Positions 1 to 8,148 of a stretch of DNA of 64,000 bases are shown here, piece after piece. The stretch spans positions 24,844 through 88,843 of the forward strand of contig NZ_JABTTS010000010.1 in the NCBI RefSeq assembly GCF_018638295.1, given 5' to 3'. Below the pieces are notes generated by a model. That model was not told where the DNA came from. It searched no databases and saw nothing but the letters and a program-made list of their open reading frames with translations. Both the position numbers and the translations under genes were made by a program. The stretch is from Streptomyces sp. CHD11 (GTDB taxonomy: Bacteria > Actinomycetota > Actinomycetes > Streptomycetales > Streptomycetaceae). Every line of letters begins with the position of its first letter. Position 1 is the stretch's first letter.

Positions 1-410
1 GCGCGGCGTCCAGCTTCCCGGGTGACGACTACGGCCTGGTGAAGTACACGGCCGACGTGGACCACCCCAGCGAGGTGAACCTCTACGACGGCTCCACGCA
101 GGCGATCTCCGGCGCCGCCGAGGCCACCGTGGGCATGCAGGTCACCCGCAGCGGCTCCACCACCCAGGTGCACTCCGGCACGGTCACCGGTCTGGACGCC
201 ACCGTGAACTACGGCAACGGCGACATCGTCAACGGTCTGATCCAGACCGACGTGTGCGCCGAGCCCGGCGACAGTGGCGGCTCGCTCTTCTCGGGCGGCA
301 GCGCGGTCGGCCTCACCTCCGGCGGCAGCGGCGACTGCGCCTCGGGCGGCACGACCTTCTTCCAGCCGGTGACGGAGGCCCTGTCGGCCACCGGTACACA
401 GATCGGCTGA
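1..410 (+). CDS. Streptogrisin-type secreted serine protease, C-terminal part (5' end outside window)
   Basis: Partial gene, open from the left edge (frame begins at base 3) to TGA at 408-410. The protein is a chymotrypsin-fold S1 peptidase of the streptogrisin A/B class, secreted to digest extracellular protein. The catalytic Asp lies in [12 protein letters not shown] at the very start of the visible part. The catalytic Ser lies in the GDSGGSLF motif near base 270, and CAEPGDSGG with a later Cys gives the conserved disulfide. The ending [15 protein letters not shown] is the usual streptogrisin C-terminus, so no carbohydrate-binding domain follows. The signal peptide, propeptide and catalytic His lie upstream of the window. 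Family assignment is secure; the exact paralog is not. Confidence 0.93.
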   Translation, partial: AASSFPGDDYGLVKYTADVDHPSEVNLYDGSTQAISGAAEATVGMQVTRSGSTTQVHSGTVTGLDATVNYGNGDIVNGLIQTDVCAEPGDSGGSLFSGGSAVGLTSGGSGDCASGGTTFFQPVTEALSATGTQIG

Positions 411-421
411 GCACACCTCGT

Positions 422-465
422 CACGATGTCCCGTCCCTCCGTCACGGCAGGGGCGGGACATCGTG
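422..465. terminator. Strong stem-loop after the protease gene
   Basis: Inverted repeat with arms at 422-437 and 450-465 (cacgatgtcccgtccc against ggggcgggacatcgtg), a 16-bp stem with one wobble pair and a 12-nt loop. It starts 12 bases after the protease stop codon and has no T-run beyond a short gcgttt, as is usual for Streptomyces terminators. Confidence 0.8.
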
Positions 466-566
466 CGTTTCCGGGTGTTTGCACAGGTGGGGAGGGGTCA
501 CCCGGGTGTCGCACGGGTGTCGCACACACATTCGAGAATTGGTCTATGGTGGGGGTGAGGTCAGTG

Positions 567-580
567 GGAACAACTGTTCG
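567..580. promoter_or_regulatory. LexA (SOS) box upstream of dnaE2
   Basis: The sequence GGAACaactGTTCG fits the actinobacterial SOS operator cGAAC-N4-GTTCg, with perfect GAAC/GTTC arms. It lies about 37-50 bases before the dnaE2 start, so LexA bound here would repress dnaE2 and the coupled Y-family gene until DNA damage. The site is read directly; LexA binding is inferred from the consensus. Confidence 0.8.
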
Positions 581-616
581 AGAGTCGGTCGGGGCTCACG
601 AGTACGGGAGGTGCGT

Positions 617-3600
617 GTGCCGGGTTTCACGCATCTGCGCACCGTCTCCGGGTTCTCCCTGCGCTACGGCGCCTCCCACCCGGAGCGGCTGGCCGAGCGG
701 GCCTCGGAGCGGGGCATGGACGCCCTCGCCCTCACCGACCGGGACACTCTCGCCGGGTCCGTCCGCTTCGCCAAGGCCTGTGCGAAGGCCGGTGTCCGAC
801 CGCTGTTCGGCGCGGAACTGGCGGTGGCGGCACCTGCGGCGTCCTCGGCGCCGGAGGACGCGTCCGTGCGGCGCAGGGGGGTCCCCCCGCCGAGCCGGGA
901 ACGGGGCAGGCGCCGCGCCCCGGTGCGCGGCGGTGCCTTCATCGACGAGTCGGCACCGCGTGTCACCTTCCTCGCCCGGGACGGCGCCCGCGGCTGGGCC
1001 GACCTGTGCCGCCTGGTCTCCGCCGCCCACACCGCGGACGGGACCCCGCTGCTGTCCTGGGACGCCAACCACGCCGACGGGCTGACCGTCCTCCTCGGCC
1101 CCGACTCCGACGTCGGCCGTGCCCTCGCCGCGGGCCGCCCCGACCGCGCCGCCCGGCTCCTCGCCCCCTGGCGCGAGGTCTACGGCGACGCCCTGCGCCT
1201 GGAGACCGTCTGGCACGGCCGCGAGGGCACCGGTCCCGGCTCCCTGCGGCTGGCCGCCCGCACTCTGGGGTTCGCCGCCGAACAGCGCGTCCGGCCCGTG
1301 CTCAGCAACGCGGTCCGCTACGCCGACCCCGGCCTCGGCCCGGTCGCCGACGTGCTGGACGCCGCCCGCCTGCTGGTCCCCGTCGACCCGGCCAGGGGGC
1401 TGGACTCCGGCGAGGCATGGCTCAAGGGCCAGGAGGCCATGCTGGGAGCCGCCGAGCGGGTGGTGGAGGCCGCGGGCTTCCGGCGCGAGGCCGCCCTCCG
1501 GCTGCTGGACCGGACGCGGGCCACGGCCGCCGAGTGCATGGTCGACCCCGAGGACGACCTCGGCATGGGCAGCGTCCACTTCCCCGAACCGCACCTCGTC
1601 GGCGCCGGCCGCCGCACCGCCCAGCGGGCGCTGGCCTCCCGGGCGGCGGCGGGCATGGTGCTGCGCGGGTACGCCGGCCGCCGGGAGTACTGGGAGCGGA
1701 TGCACCACGAGCTGGACATCATCGCCCACCACGGCTTCGCCTCCTACTTCCTCACCGTCTCCCAGGTCGTCGACGACGTGCGGGACATGGGCATCCGGGT
1801 CGCCGCACGCGGTTCCGGCGCCGGTTCCCTGGTCAACCACCTCCTCGGCATCGCCCACGCGGACCCGGTCGAGCACGGGCTGCTGATGGAACGCTTCCTG
1901 TCCAGGGAGCGGGTCGTGCTGCCCGACATCGACATCGACGTGGAGTCCGCGCGGCGCCTCGAGGTGTACCGCGCGATCATCGGCCGGTTCGGCGCCGAGC
2001 GGGTCGCCGCGGTCGCCATGCCGGAGACCTACCGGGTGCGCCACGCCATCCGGGACGTCGGCGCGGCGCTGTCCATGGACCCGGCCGAGATCGACCGGAT
2101 CGCCAAGTCCTTCCCGCACATCCGCGCCCGCGACGCCCGCGCGGCGCTCGAGGAACTGCCCGAGCTGCGGGAACTGGCGGGGGAGAAGGAGAGGTACGGC
2201 AGGCTGTGGGAGCTGGTCGAGTCCCTGGACGCGCTCCCGCGCGGTGTCGCCATGCACCCTTGCGGTGTCCTGCTGTCCGACGCCTCCCTGCTGACCCGTA
2301 CACCGGTCATGCCGACCAGCGGCGAGGGCTTCCCCATGGCGCAGTTCGACAAGGACGACGTGGAGGACCTCGGGCTGCTCAAGCTCGATGTGCTGGGCGT
2401 GCGGATGCAGTCGGCGATGGCGCACGCGGTCACCGAGGTGGAGCGGGCGACGGGGGAGCGGATCGACCTGGACGCGGTGCCGGAGGACGATCCGGCGACC
2501 TACGGACTCATCCGGTCCACCGAGACGCTCGGCTGCTTCCAGATCGAGTCGCCGGGCCAGCGGGACCTGGTCGGGCGGCTCCAGCCGTCGGCCTTCCACG
2601 ACCTGGTCGTGGACATCTCCCTCTTCCGGCCCGGTCCGGTCGCCGCCGACATGGTGCGCCCGTTCATCGAGGCCCGGCACGGGCGGGCTCCGGTGCGCTA
2701 CCCGCACCCGGATCTGGAGGAGCCGCTGAAGGGGACGTACGGGGTGGTCGTCTTCCACGAGCAGGTCATCGACATCGTGGCCACCCTGACCGGCTGCGGG
2801 CGCGGCGAGGCGGACCGGGTGCGGCGCGGGCTGTCCGACCCCGACTCGCAGGGGCGGATCAAGGTCTGGTTCGCGCAGCACGCGGCGGCCCGCGGCTATG
2901 ACGCGGAAACGATTCAGCGCACCTGGGAGATCGTCGAGGCCTTCGGGTCCTACGGCTTCTGCAAGGCGCACGCGGTCGCCTTCGCCGTCCCCACGTACCA
3001 GTCGGCGTGGCTGAAGGCGCACCACCCGGCCGCCTTCTACGCGGGGCTGCTCACCCATGACCCCGGGATGTACCCGAAGCGGCTGCTGCTGGCGGACGCG
3101 CGGCGGCGCGGGGTGCCGGTGCTGCCGCTGGATGTGAACACGTCGGGGGTCGCACACAGGATCGAACTGGTGTCTGAATCAAAGGGACTGAAGGGACTGA
3201 AGGGGCCGGAGCAGAAAGGGGCGGAGGGAACGAAGGGGCCCGCGGGGGTGTGGGGGCTCCGGCTGGCGCTCTCCGACGTGCACGGCATCAGCGAGGCCGA
3301 GGCCGCCCGGATCGCCGGCGGGCAGCCGTACGCCTCCCTGCTCGACTTCTGGGAGCGGGCCCGCCCCAGCCGCCCGCTCGCCGGACGTCTCGCCCAGGTC
3401 GGCGCCCTTGACGCGTTCGGCGCCAACCGCCGTGATCTGCAACTGCATCTGACCGAACTGCACCGGGGCGCCCGCGGCGGACGCGGCGACCAGCTCCCCC
3501 TGTCCGGCGGCCGGAGGACCGCCCCGGCCGGACTGCCCGACCTCACCGAGTCGGAGAAGCTCAGCGCCGAACTGGGCGTGCTGTCCATGGACGCCTCGCG

Positions 3601-4234
3601 CCATCTGATGGACGACCACGGCGCCTTTCTCCAGGAACTGGGCGTGCTCTCCGCGCGGCGGCTGCGCGAGGCCCGGCACGGGGACACCGTGCTGGTCGCG
3701 GGCGCCAAGGCGGCCACCCAGACCCCGCCCGTCCGCTCCGGCAAGCGGGTCATCTTCTCCACCCTGGACGACGGCACGGGCCTGGTCGACCTCGCCTTCT
3801 TCGACGACTCCCACGACGCCTGCGCCCATACCGTCTTCCACTCCTGGCTGCTGCTGGTGCGCGGAGTGGTGCAGCGACGGGGCCCGCGCAGCTTCAGCGT
3901 GGTCGGCTCCGCCGCCTGGAACCTCGCCGACCTGCTGGAGATCCGCCGGGAGGAGGGCCTGGAGGGAGTCGCCGCGCGGCTCGCCGAGCCGGCCGGAGCC
4001 GGCGCGGAGCCCACCGGCGAGGACGACGGCGACGGTCCGGCCCGCAGGCGGCTCGCCGGTTCGGACGGGCGGCCCGCGCCGGCCGGCTCCGCGGCCCGGG
4101 ACCCGATGGAGGACAGGACGATCCGCATGCCCACGGGGTACGAGATGCACCCCTGGGCCGATCTGCGCCCCGCGGGCGAAGGGCCCGCGGTGGGAAGGAA
4201 GTTGTGGCACCAGAGTCCGGGGAGTGCGGGATGA
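617..4234 (+). CDS. dnaE2: Error-prone DNA polymerase III alpha subunit DnaE2
   Basis: Damage-inducible C-family polymerase used for translesion synthesis and mutagenesis, 1205 aa from the GTG at 617, chosen because GGGAGG lies 5-6 bases upstream; GTG 611 is an alternative. The N-terminal PHP domain (MPGFTHLRTVSGFSLRYGAS, residues 1-70) has lost the HxH and ALTDH metal ligands of proofreading PHP domains (TVS, ALTDRD), so it should be nuclease-dead. The polymerase core is intact: PDIDID at 436-441 and KLDVLG around 589-594 supply the catalytic aspartates. Helix-hairpin-helix and C-terminal OB-fold segments follow. A low-complexity linker at about 855-877 (GLKGLKGPEQKG) and an Arg-rich insert around residue 90 are peculiar to this copy. 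The stop overlaps the next start (ATGA), giving translational coupling to the Y-family gene. An SOS box lies just upstream. Confidence 0.93.
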   Translation: MPGFTHLRTVSGFSLRYGASHPERLAERASERGMDALALTDRDTLAGSVRFAKACAKAGVRPLFGAELAVAAPAASSAPEDASVRRRGVPPPSRERGRRRAPVRGGAFIDESAPRVTFLARDGARGWADLCRLVSAAHTADGTPLLSWDANHADGLTVLLGPDSDVGRALAAGRPDRAARLLAPWREVYGDALRLETVWHGREGTGPGSLRLAARTLGFAAEQRVRPVLSNAVRYADPGLGPVADVLDAARLLVPVDPARGLDSGEAWLKGQEAMLGAAERVVEAAGFRREAALRLLDRTRATAAECMVDPEDDLGMGSVHFPEPHLVGAGRRTAQRALASRAAAGMVLRGYAGRREYWERMHHELDIIAHHGFASYFLTVSQVVDDVRDMGIRVAARGSGAGSLVNHLLGIAHADPVEHGLLMERFLSRERVVLPDIDIDVESARRLEVYRAIIGRFGAERVAAVAMPETYRVRHAIRDVGAALSMDPAEIDRIAKSFPHIRARDARAALEELPELRELAGEKERYGRLWELVESLDALPRGVAMHPCGVLLSDASLLTRTPVMPTSGEGFPMAQFDKDDVEDLGLLKLDVLGVRMQSAMAHAVTEVERATGERIDLDAVPEDDPATYGLIRSTETLGCFQIESPGQRDLVGRLQPSAFHDLVVDISLFRPGPVAADMVRPFIEARHGRAPVRYPHPDLEEPLKGTYGVVVFHEQVIDIVATLTGCGRGEADRVRRGLSDPDSQGRIKVWFAQHAAARGYDAETIQRTWEIVEAFGSYGFCKAHAVAFAVPTYQSAWLKAHHPAAFYAGLLTHDPGMYPKRLLLADARRRGVPVLPLDVNTSGVAHRIELVSESKGLKGLKGPEQKGAEGTKGPAGVWGLRLALSDVHGISEAEAARIAGGQPYASLLDFWERARPSRPLAGRLAQVGALDAFGANRRDLQLHLTELHRGARGGRGDQLPLSGGRRTAPAGLPDLTESEKLSAELGVLSMDASRHLMDDHGAFLQELGVLSARRLREARHGDTVLVAGAKAATQTPPVRSGKRVIFSTLDDGTGLVDLAFFDDSHDACAHTVFHSWLLLVRGVVQRRGPRSFSVVGSAAWNLADLLEIRREEGLEGVAARLAEPAGAGAEPTGEDDGDGPARRRLAGSDGRPAPAGSAARDPMEDRTIRMPTGYEMHPWADLRPAGEGPAVGRKLWHQSPGSAG

Positions 4235-5199
4235 CCATTCTCTGCGTACGTTTCCAGCTGCCTCCGGTGTACGAGGCGGCCCTGCCGGGGCTGCTCGGCC
4301 TGCTGGAGGAGTTCACCCCCGTCGTCCAGGCCCTGCCGCCGGACGGGGCGCTGGCCGATCTGCGCGGCGCCGAACGGTACTTCGGGCGCACCGCCCTCGA
4401 GCTGGCCTCGGTGATCCGGGTGCGCGCCCTCGCCCTGCACGGCGTCGACTGCGTGATCGGCGCCGGGCCCGGCCCGATGCTGGCCCGTATGGCCCTGCGG
4501 GAGGCCCGGCCGGGGCTGACCCGCGCGGTGCCCGAGGGCGAGGTGCGGGAGTTCCTCGCCGGCCGGCCCGTCGTCGCGCTGCCCGGCGTCGGCACCAGGA
4601 CGGCCCGCACCCTGTGCGAGTACGGTCTCGACACCCTCGGCCGGGTCGCCGCCGCCCCGCTGTCCACGCTGCAGCGGCTGGTGGGCGCCAGGACGGGGCG
4701 CGAACTGCACGAGAAGGCGAACGGCGTCGACCGCGGCCGGGTCGTCCCGAACGCCGTCTCCCGGTCACTGGCCACCGAACGCCCCTTCGGCCGCGACGAA
4801 CTGGACCCCGGACGGCACCGCCGCGCCCTGCTCTCGGCCGCCGGGGAACTGGGCACCCGGCTGCGCGCCCTCGACAAGGTCTGCCGCGGCCTCACCCTCA
4901 CCGTGCGCTACGCCGACCGGTCCGCGACCACCCGCACCCGCACCCTCCCCGAGCCGACCGCCCACTCGGCCGCGCTCACCAGGGCGGCGTACGGCCTGTA
5001 CGAGGTACTCGGTCTGCAGCGCGCCCGGGTCCGCTCGATCGCGCTCCGAGCGGAGGGCCTCGACCCCGCCGAGCGGGCATCCCACCAGCTCACCTTCGAT
5101 CCGGTGGACGAGAAGGCGCGCAGGATCGAGGAGGTCGCGGACCGGGCACGGGCGAAGTTCGGCCCCCACGCGGTGATGCCGGGCACGCTGGCCGCGTAG
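4231..5199 (+). CDS. Degenerate Y-family DNA polymerase (ImuB-like) coupled to dnaE2
   Basis: 322 aa from the ATG at 4231, overlapping the dnaE2 stop by 4 bases. It resembles DinB/ImuB from about residue 40 onwards: palm remnant with PDGALADLRGAERYFG, the HhH motif LPGVGTRTARTLCEYGLDTLG near 120-140, and a little-finger domain. The catalytic residues of active Y-family enzymes are missing: the N-terminal DxD strand is replaced by TILCVRFQLP, and the SxDE motif reads PPDGALADL. It is also short at the N-terminus. It therefore probably acts as a non-catalytic adaptor, like mycobacterial ImuB, that brings DnaE2 to the clamp. QLTFD at about 286-290 could be the clamp-binding pentapeptide (QL[SD]LF class). 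No imuA-like gene is next to it. Confidence 0.82.
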   Translation: MTILCVRFQLPPVYEAALPGLLGLLEEFTPVVQALPPDGALADLRGAERYFGRTALELASVIRVRALALHGVDCVIGAGPGPMLARMALREARPGLTRAVPEGEVREFLAGRPVVALPGVGTRTARTLCEYGLDTLGRVAAAPLSTLQRLVGARTGRELHEKANGVDRGRVVPNAVSRSLATERPFGRDELDPGRHRRALLSAAGELGTRLRALDKVCRGLTLTVRYADRSATTRTRTLPEPTAHSAALTRAAYGLYEVLGLQRARVRSIALRAEGLDPAERASHQLTFDPVDEKARRIEEVADRARAKFGPHAVMPGTLAA

Positions 5200-5232
5200 G
5201 CGCCGTCGGCTCGGTTCGCCCACGGCGGCACG

Positions 5233-5477
5233 GTGCGCGTGCCGTCGAGGGCGATCAGCAGCTCGCCGTCGAGCAGACGGAAGAACCCCTCCCGGCTGAC
5301 GGTGTGCGCGGGCGCCCGGCTCGTCGTGCTGACCGAGACGGGGTGGGCGCGGCCTGCGCCCGGGCGGCGGAGGCCGCGCGGGTGCGGGGTGAGGTCCTGG
5401 GGGAGGCGGAACTGCGCGCGCTGCGGGAGCGGTTGCTGCGCATCGCGCCCGGCGGCCCGATTCGTCCCGCTTGGTGA
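5233..5477. pseudogene. Decayed fragments: cupin-like (minus) and MarR-like tail (plus)
   Basis: No intact gene here. On the minus strand, about 5338-5233, the frame reads HTVSREGFFRLLDGELLIAL, which looks like the core of a small cupin domain, but it runs straight into antisense of the preceding gene. On the plus strand, from about 5310, LVVLTETGWAR continues after a frameshift as RVRGEVLGEAELRALRERLL and ends at TGA 5475-5477, resembling the last helices of a MarR-type regulator. Such cupin/regulator pairs are common in Streptomyces, so this may be a collapsed divergent pair. The reading is from motif recognition only. Confidence 0.33.
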
Positions 5478-5531
5478 CGCCTTATCAGTCGGACGCGATC
5501 GCGCGCGGGCCGATACGGGGAGTTTTTGCCG

Positions 5532-5569
5532 ACCCGTAACTTCCCCCTTTAACTACTCACCCGTAACTT
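5532..5569 (+). repeat. 11-bp direct repeat in the lipase promoter region
   Basis: The sequence acccgtaactt occurs at 5532-5542 and again at 5559-5569, 27 bases apart and about 85-120 bases before the lipase start. Exact direct repeats at this position suggest tandem activator sites or core promoter parts. No regulator can be assigned from sequence. Confidence 0.4.
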
Positions 5570-5653
5570 GACGAGTGAACAGCATCCTCGTGATCCGGAT
5601 CACAGGGCGTAGGACCCCCACCCTTCCCCCTTGAGCCGCAAGGAGATCACACG

Positions 5654-6517
5654 ATGCTGCCCTGGAAGCGGGTGATCAGACCGCTGGCCGCGTTCCTCCT
5701 GGCCGCCGCGGCCGTCACCGTCCCCTCCGCCGCGAACGCCCAGGCCGCCGCCGCCCCCAGCTCCGGCTGGAACGACTACACCTGCGTGCCCTCCGCCGCC
5801 CATCCCCGACCCGTCGTCCTGGTCCACGGCACCTTCGGCAACTCCGTCGACAACTGGCTGGGCCTCGCGCCCTACCTGAAGCACCGCGGCTACTGTGTCT
5901 TCTCCCTCGACTACGGCCGGCTCCCCGGCGTCCCCTTCTTCCACGGTCTCGGGCCCGTCGAGAAGTCCGCCGAGGAGCTCGACGCCTTCGTCGACAAGGT
6001 GCTCGCCGCGACCGGCGCCGACGAGACCGACATCGTCGGCCACTCCCAGGGCGGCATGATGCCGCGCTACTACCTCAAGTTCCTGGGCGGAGCGGACGAG
6101 GTGAACGCCCTCGTCGGCATCGCGCCCAGCAACCACGGCACCACGCTCGGCGGCCTCACCGCGCTGCTGCCGTACTTCCCGGGCGCCGGGGACCTGCTGA
6201 GCGAGGCCACCCCCGCCCTCGCCGACCAGGTCGCCGGCTCGGACTTCCTCACCAGGCTCAACGCGGGCGGCGACACCGTGCCCGGCGTCCGCTACACCGT
6301 CATCGCCACCCGGTACGACCAGGTCGTCACCCCGTACCGCAGTGCCTATCTGAGCGGTCCGAACGTGCGCAACGTGCTGCTCCAGGACCTCTGTCCGCTC
6401 GATCTGTCCGAGCATCTGTCGATCGGGCTGCTCGACCGGATCGCGTTCCACGAAGTGGCCAACGCCCTCGACCCGGCCCGGGCGAGACGGACCACCTGCG
6501 CCTCGGTGTTCGGCTGA
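5654..6517 (+). CDS. Secreted triacylglycerol lipase (alpha/beta-hydrolase)
   Basis: Extracellular esterase/lipase, 287 aa, hydrolysing acylglycerols outside the cell. AAGGAG sits 8-13 bases before the ATG. A signal peptide covers about residues 1-30 (KR, hydrophobic LAAFLLAAAAVTV, then SAANAQA). The oxyanion-loop motif VVLVHGTFGNS is at about 54-64. The nucleophile is Ser131 in the lipase pentapeptide GHSQGG. The likely acid is the Asp in TRYDQVVTPY and the His lies in LSEHLSIG. Cysteines in DYTC, GYC, DLC and RTTC would form two disulfides. It matches the Streptomyces LipA-type lipase (S. coelicolor SCO1735, from memory). It stands alone, convergent with the LPMO gene across a shared terminator. 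Confidence 0.93.
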   Translation: MLPWKRVIRPLAAFLLAAAAVTVPSAANAQAAAAPSSGWNDYTCVPSAAHPRPVVLVHGTFGNSVDNWLGLAPYLKHRGYCVFSLDYGRLPGVPFFHGLGPVEKSAEELDAFVDKVLAATGADETDIVGHSQGGMMPRYYLKFLGGADEVNALVGIAPSNHGTTLGGLTALLPYFPGAGDLLSEATPALADQVAGSDFLTRLNAGGDTVPGVRYTVIATRYDQVVTPYRSAYLSGPNVRNVLLQDLCPLDLSEHLSIGLLDRIAFHEVANALDPARARRTTCASVFG

Positions 6518-6543
6518 CCCGTGCGGGCGCGCGGCGCACGTGC

Positions 6544-6582
6544 GGGGGCCCTGTCCGGCCTGAGCCGCCGGACAGGGCCCCC
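6544..6582. terminator. Bidirectional terminator between lipase and LPMO genes
   Basis: Perfect 15-bp inverted repeat, gggggccctgtccgg at 6544-6558 and ccggacagggccccc at 6568-6582, with a 9-nt loop, placed between two convergent genes. Confidence 0.85.
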
Positions 6583-6590
6583 GAGTCGGT

Positions 6591-7637
6591 TCAGCGGCCG
6601 GACCGTCCGGCCGCCGTGCGCCGCCGTGCGGAGGCGAACAGCGCCGCCGAGCCGAGCGCCAGCGCCGCGGCGCCGCCGACCATCAGATACGGGGTCCCGG
6701 CGTCACCGCCGGTCTCCGCGAGGTTCTGCGAAGCACCGGCCGCCTTCGGCCGGTTGGGGGCCTGGGCGGTGCCGCCGTCCGCGACCGGCTTCGCCGAGGT
6801 GCTGGGGTCGTCGTCGCCGTGCCCGTGGTTCTCGATGGTCGACTTGTCGGCACCGTCCTTGATCTGCTCCTCGGACGGAGCGGAGGCGGCCGGTACCGGG
6901 ACGGCCTCCTGCCGCGGGGTGTCGCCCGGCTCGCCGGCCTCACCGCCGGCCTCCTCGCCGTCCGCCTTCTCCTCGCCCGTCTGGTTTCCGCCCGTCTGGT
7001 TCCCGCCGCCGAAGGCGACGTCCGAGCAGGAGTAGAACGCCTCCGGGCTGTCCGACCGCTGCCACACCGCGTAGAGCAGCTGCTTGCCGGAGCGCTCGGG
7101 GAGGGTGCCGTTGAAGGTGTAGAAGCCGCCCGACGCCGCCGGGTCGGTGGACGTCGCCACCGGATTCGCCAGATCCAGGTCGTTCCAGGCGAGCGGCTGC
7201 GACGGGTCGTAGCCCGGCTTCGTGATGTACACCTTGAAGGTCCCCTTGTGCGGGGCCGTCACGCGGTACTTGAAGGTGTACGAGCCACTGTTCACCGCGG
7301 TCGCGGGCCAGTCGGCGCGGGCCAGGTCGAGGCCCTTGAACGCCTCGTCGCCCGCGCTGCACAGCTTGCCGTCGGGGATGAGCTCCTGGTGGCGTCCGCC
7401 CGCGTCGCCGATGCGGACGCCGTTCCAGTCGTAGAGCGCCTGGGTGCCGCCGGCCGCGACCGCCGCACGGCACGCCGCCGACCGGGGGCTCTCGGGACCC
7501 TCGGCGTAGCACTGCGCGACCCGGCTGACCGGATCGCCCATCGAACCGTGCGCGGCCGCCGGTGCGGCGAAGAGTCCGGTCAGGGCGAGCGGAACGAGAC
7601 CGGCGGTGGCGACAGCGGCCTTACGGCGTGCGGACAT
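6591..7637 (-). CDS. Lytic polysaccharide monooxygenase (AA10) with sortase LAETG anchor
   Basis: Copper-dependent enzyme that oxidatively cleaves chitin or cellulose, 348 aa. The signal peptide (MSARRKAAVATAGLVPLAL...) ends at PAAA, so cleavage leaves His-Gly-Ser, the mandatory N-terminal histidine of the copper brace. The second brace His lies in TAPHKGTFKVYITK, and the AA10 core extends to SCSDVAFGGG at about residue 205. An unusual low-complexity Gly/Asn/Glu/Pro linker follows. The C-terminus is a sortase sorting signal: LAETG at 306-310, a hydrophobic segment, then ARRRTAAGRSGR. LAxTG is the class E sortase motif of Streptomyces, so this LPMO should be covalently displayed on the wall rather than released. 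It corresponds to SCO1734 as I recall. Confidence 0.92.
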   Translation of the reverse strand: MSARRKAAVATAGLVPLALTGLFAAPAAAHGSMGDPVSRVAQCYAEGPESPRSAACRAAVAAGGTQALYDWNGVRIGDAGGRHQELIPDGKLCSAGDEAFKGLDLARADWPATAVNSGSYTFKYRVTAPHKGTFKVYITKPGYDPSQPLAWNDLDLANPVATSTDPAASGGFYTFNGTLPERSGKQLLYAVWQRSDSPEAFYSCSDVAFGGGNQTGGNQTGEEKADGEEAGGEAGEPGDTPRQEAVPVPAASAPSEEQIKDGADKSTIENHGHGDDDPSTSAKPVADGGTAQAPNRPKAAGASQNLAETGGDAGTPYLMVGGAAALALGSAALFASARRRTAAGRSGR

Positions 7638-7875
7638 GGGGCAGCAACTCCTCGGAACGGCGATCTCTGGATCCTGGGGGTGGATCCCGTGGGGGTGGCT
7701 CAGAAGCTAGCCCCGAAGAACCGGGAAATCGCCCGCCGAAGGCCCTGGAGAGGGATCCTTATGGCCGCGTTAAGGGAGTGCTCAGGCTGGGATCAGGTAG
7801 CCGCCGTGCGGGGCGTGACCGCACCCGTGCGCGCGGAGGCGGGGCCGGTGTCCGCGCCGGGCGCCGCGGGCGCGC

Positions 7876-8010
7876 TCAGCCGTCGGGCCACCAGGTGCGG
7901 GCGATGTCCTTGCGGACCTCGGGGCGCCCCGCGGGGCGCTCGTCCCTCTCCTCGCGGACCCGGCGGGTGTCCGTCTTCCTCGGGGGCTTCTGCACGGTGA
8001 CACGGCGCAT
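7876..8010 (-). CDS. Small basic protein, 44 aa, unknown function
   Basis: Short gene beginning at ATG 8010 directly behind a strong GGAGGAGG site (on the minus strand ccggaggaggcagcc-ATG) and ending TGA at 7876. The product is very polar: MRRVTVQKPPRKTDTRRVRE at the start and IARTWWPDG at the end, with 11 Arg and 2 Trp. No membrane segment or signal peptide is visible. The codon third positions are nearly all G or C and the RBS is excellent, which supports a real gene. I do not recognise a function. It lies between the LPMO gene and the divergent methyltransferase gene. Confidence 0.72.
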   Translation of the reverse strand: MRRVTVQKPPRKTDTRRVREERDERPAGRPEVRKDIARTWWPDG

Positions 8011-8148
8011 GGCTGCCTCCTCCGGGGTCCACCGGGTTCCGTGTTCTCACGGGAGTGGACCTTTCGGGGGACAGTTCCTCATCGGTCCCGATCTGTCTGT
8101 GGCGGCCGTCACCAATCGATTGTCAGTGGCAGGTGTCACTCTGGGGCC

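Noticed and set aside
596..3157. 853-codon open frame on the minus strand opposite dnaE2
   Set aside because: It is the mirror of a strongly G/C-biased gene; the composition is Arg/Gly/Pro/His-rich without domains, and the plus-strand DNA polymerase motifs are unambiguous.
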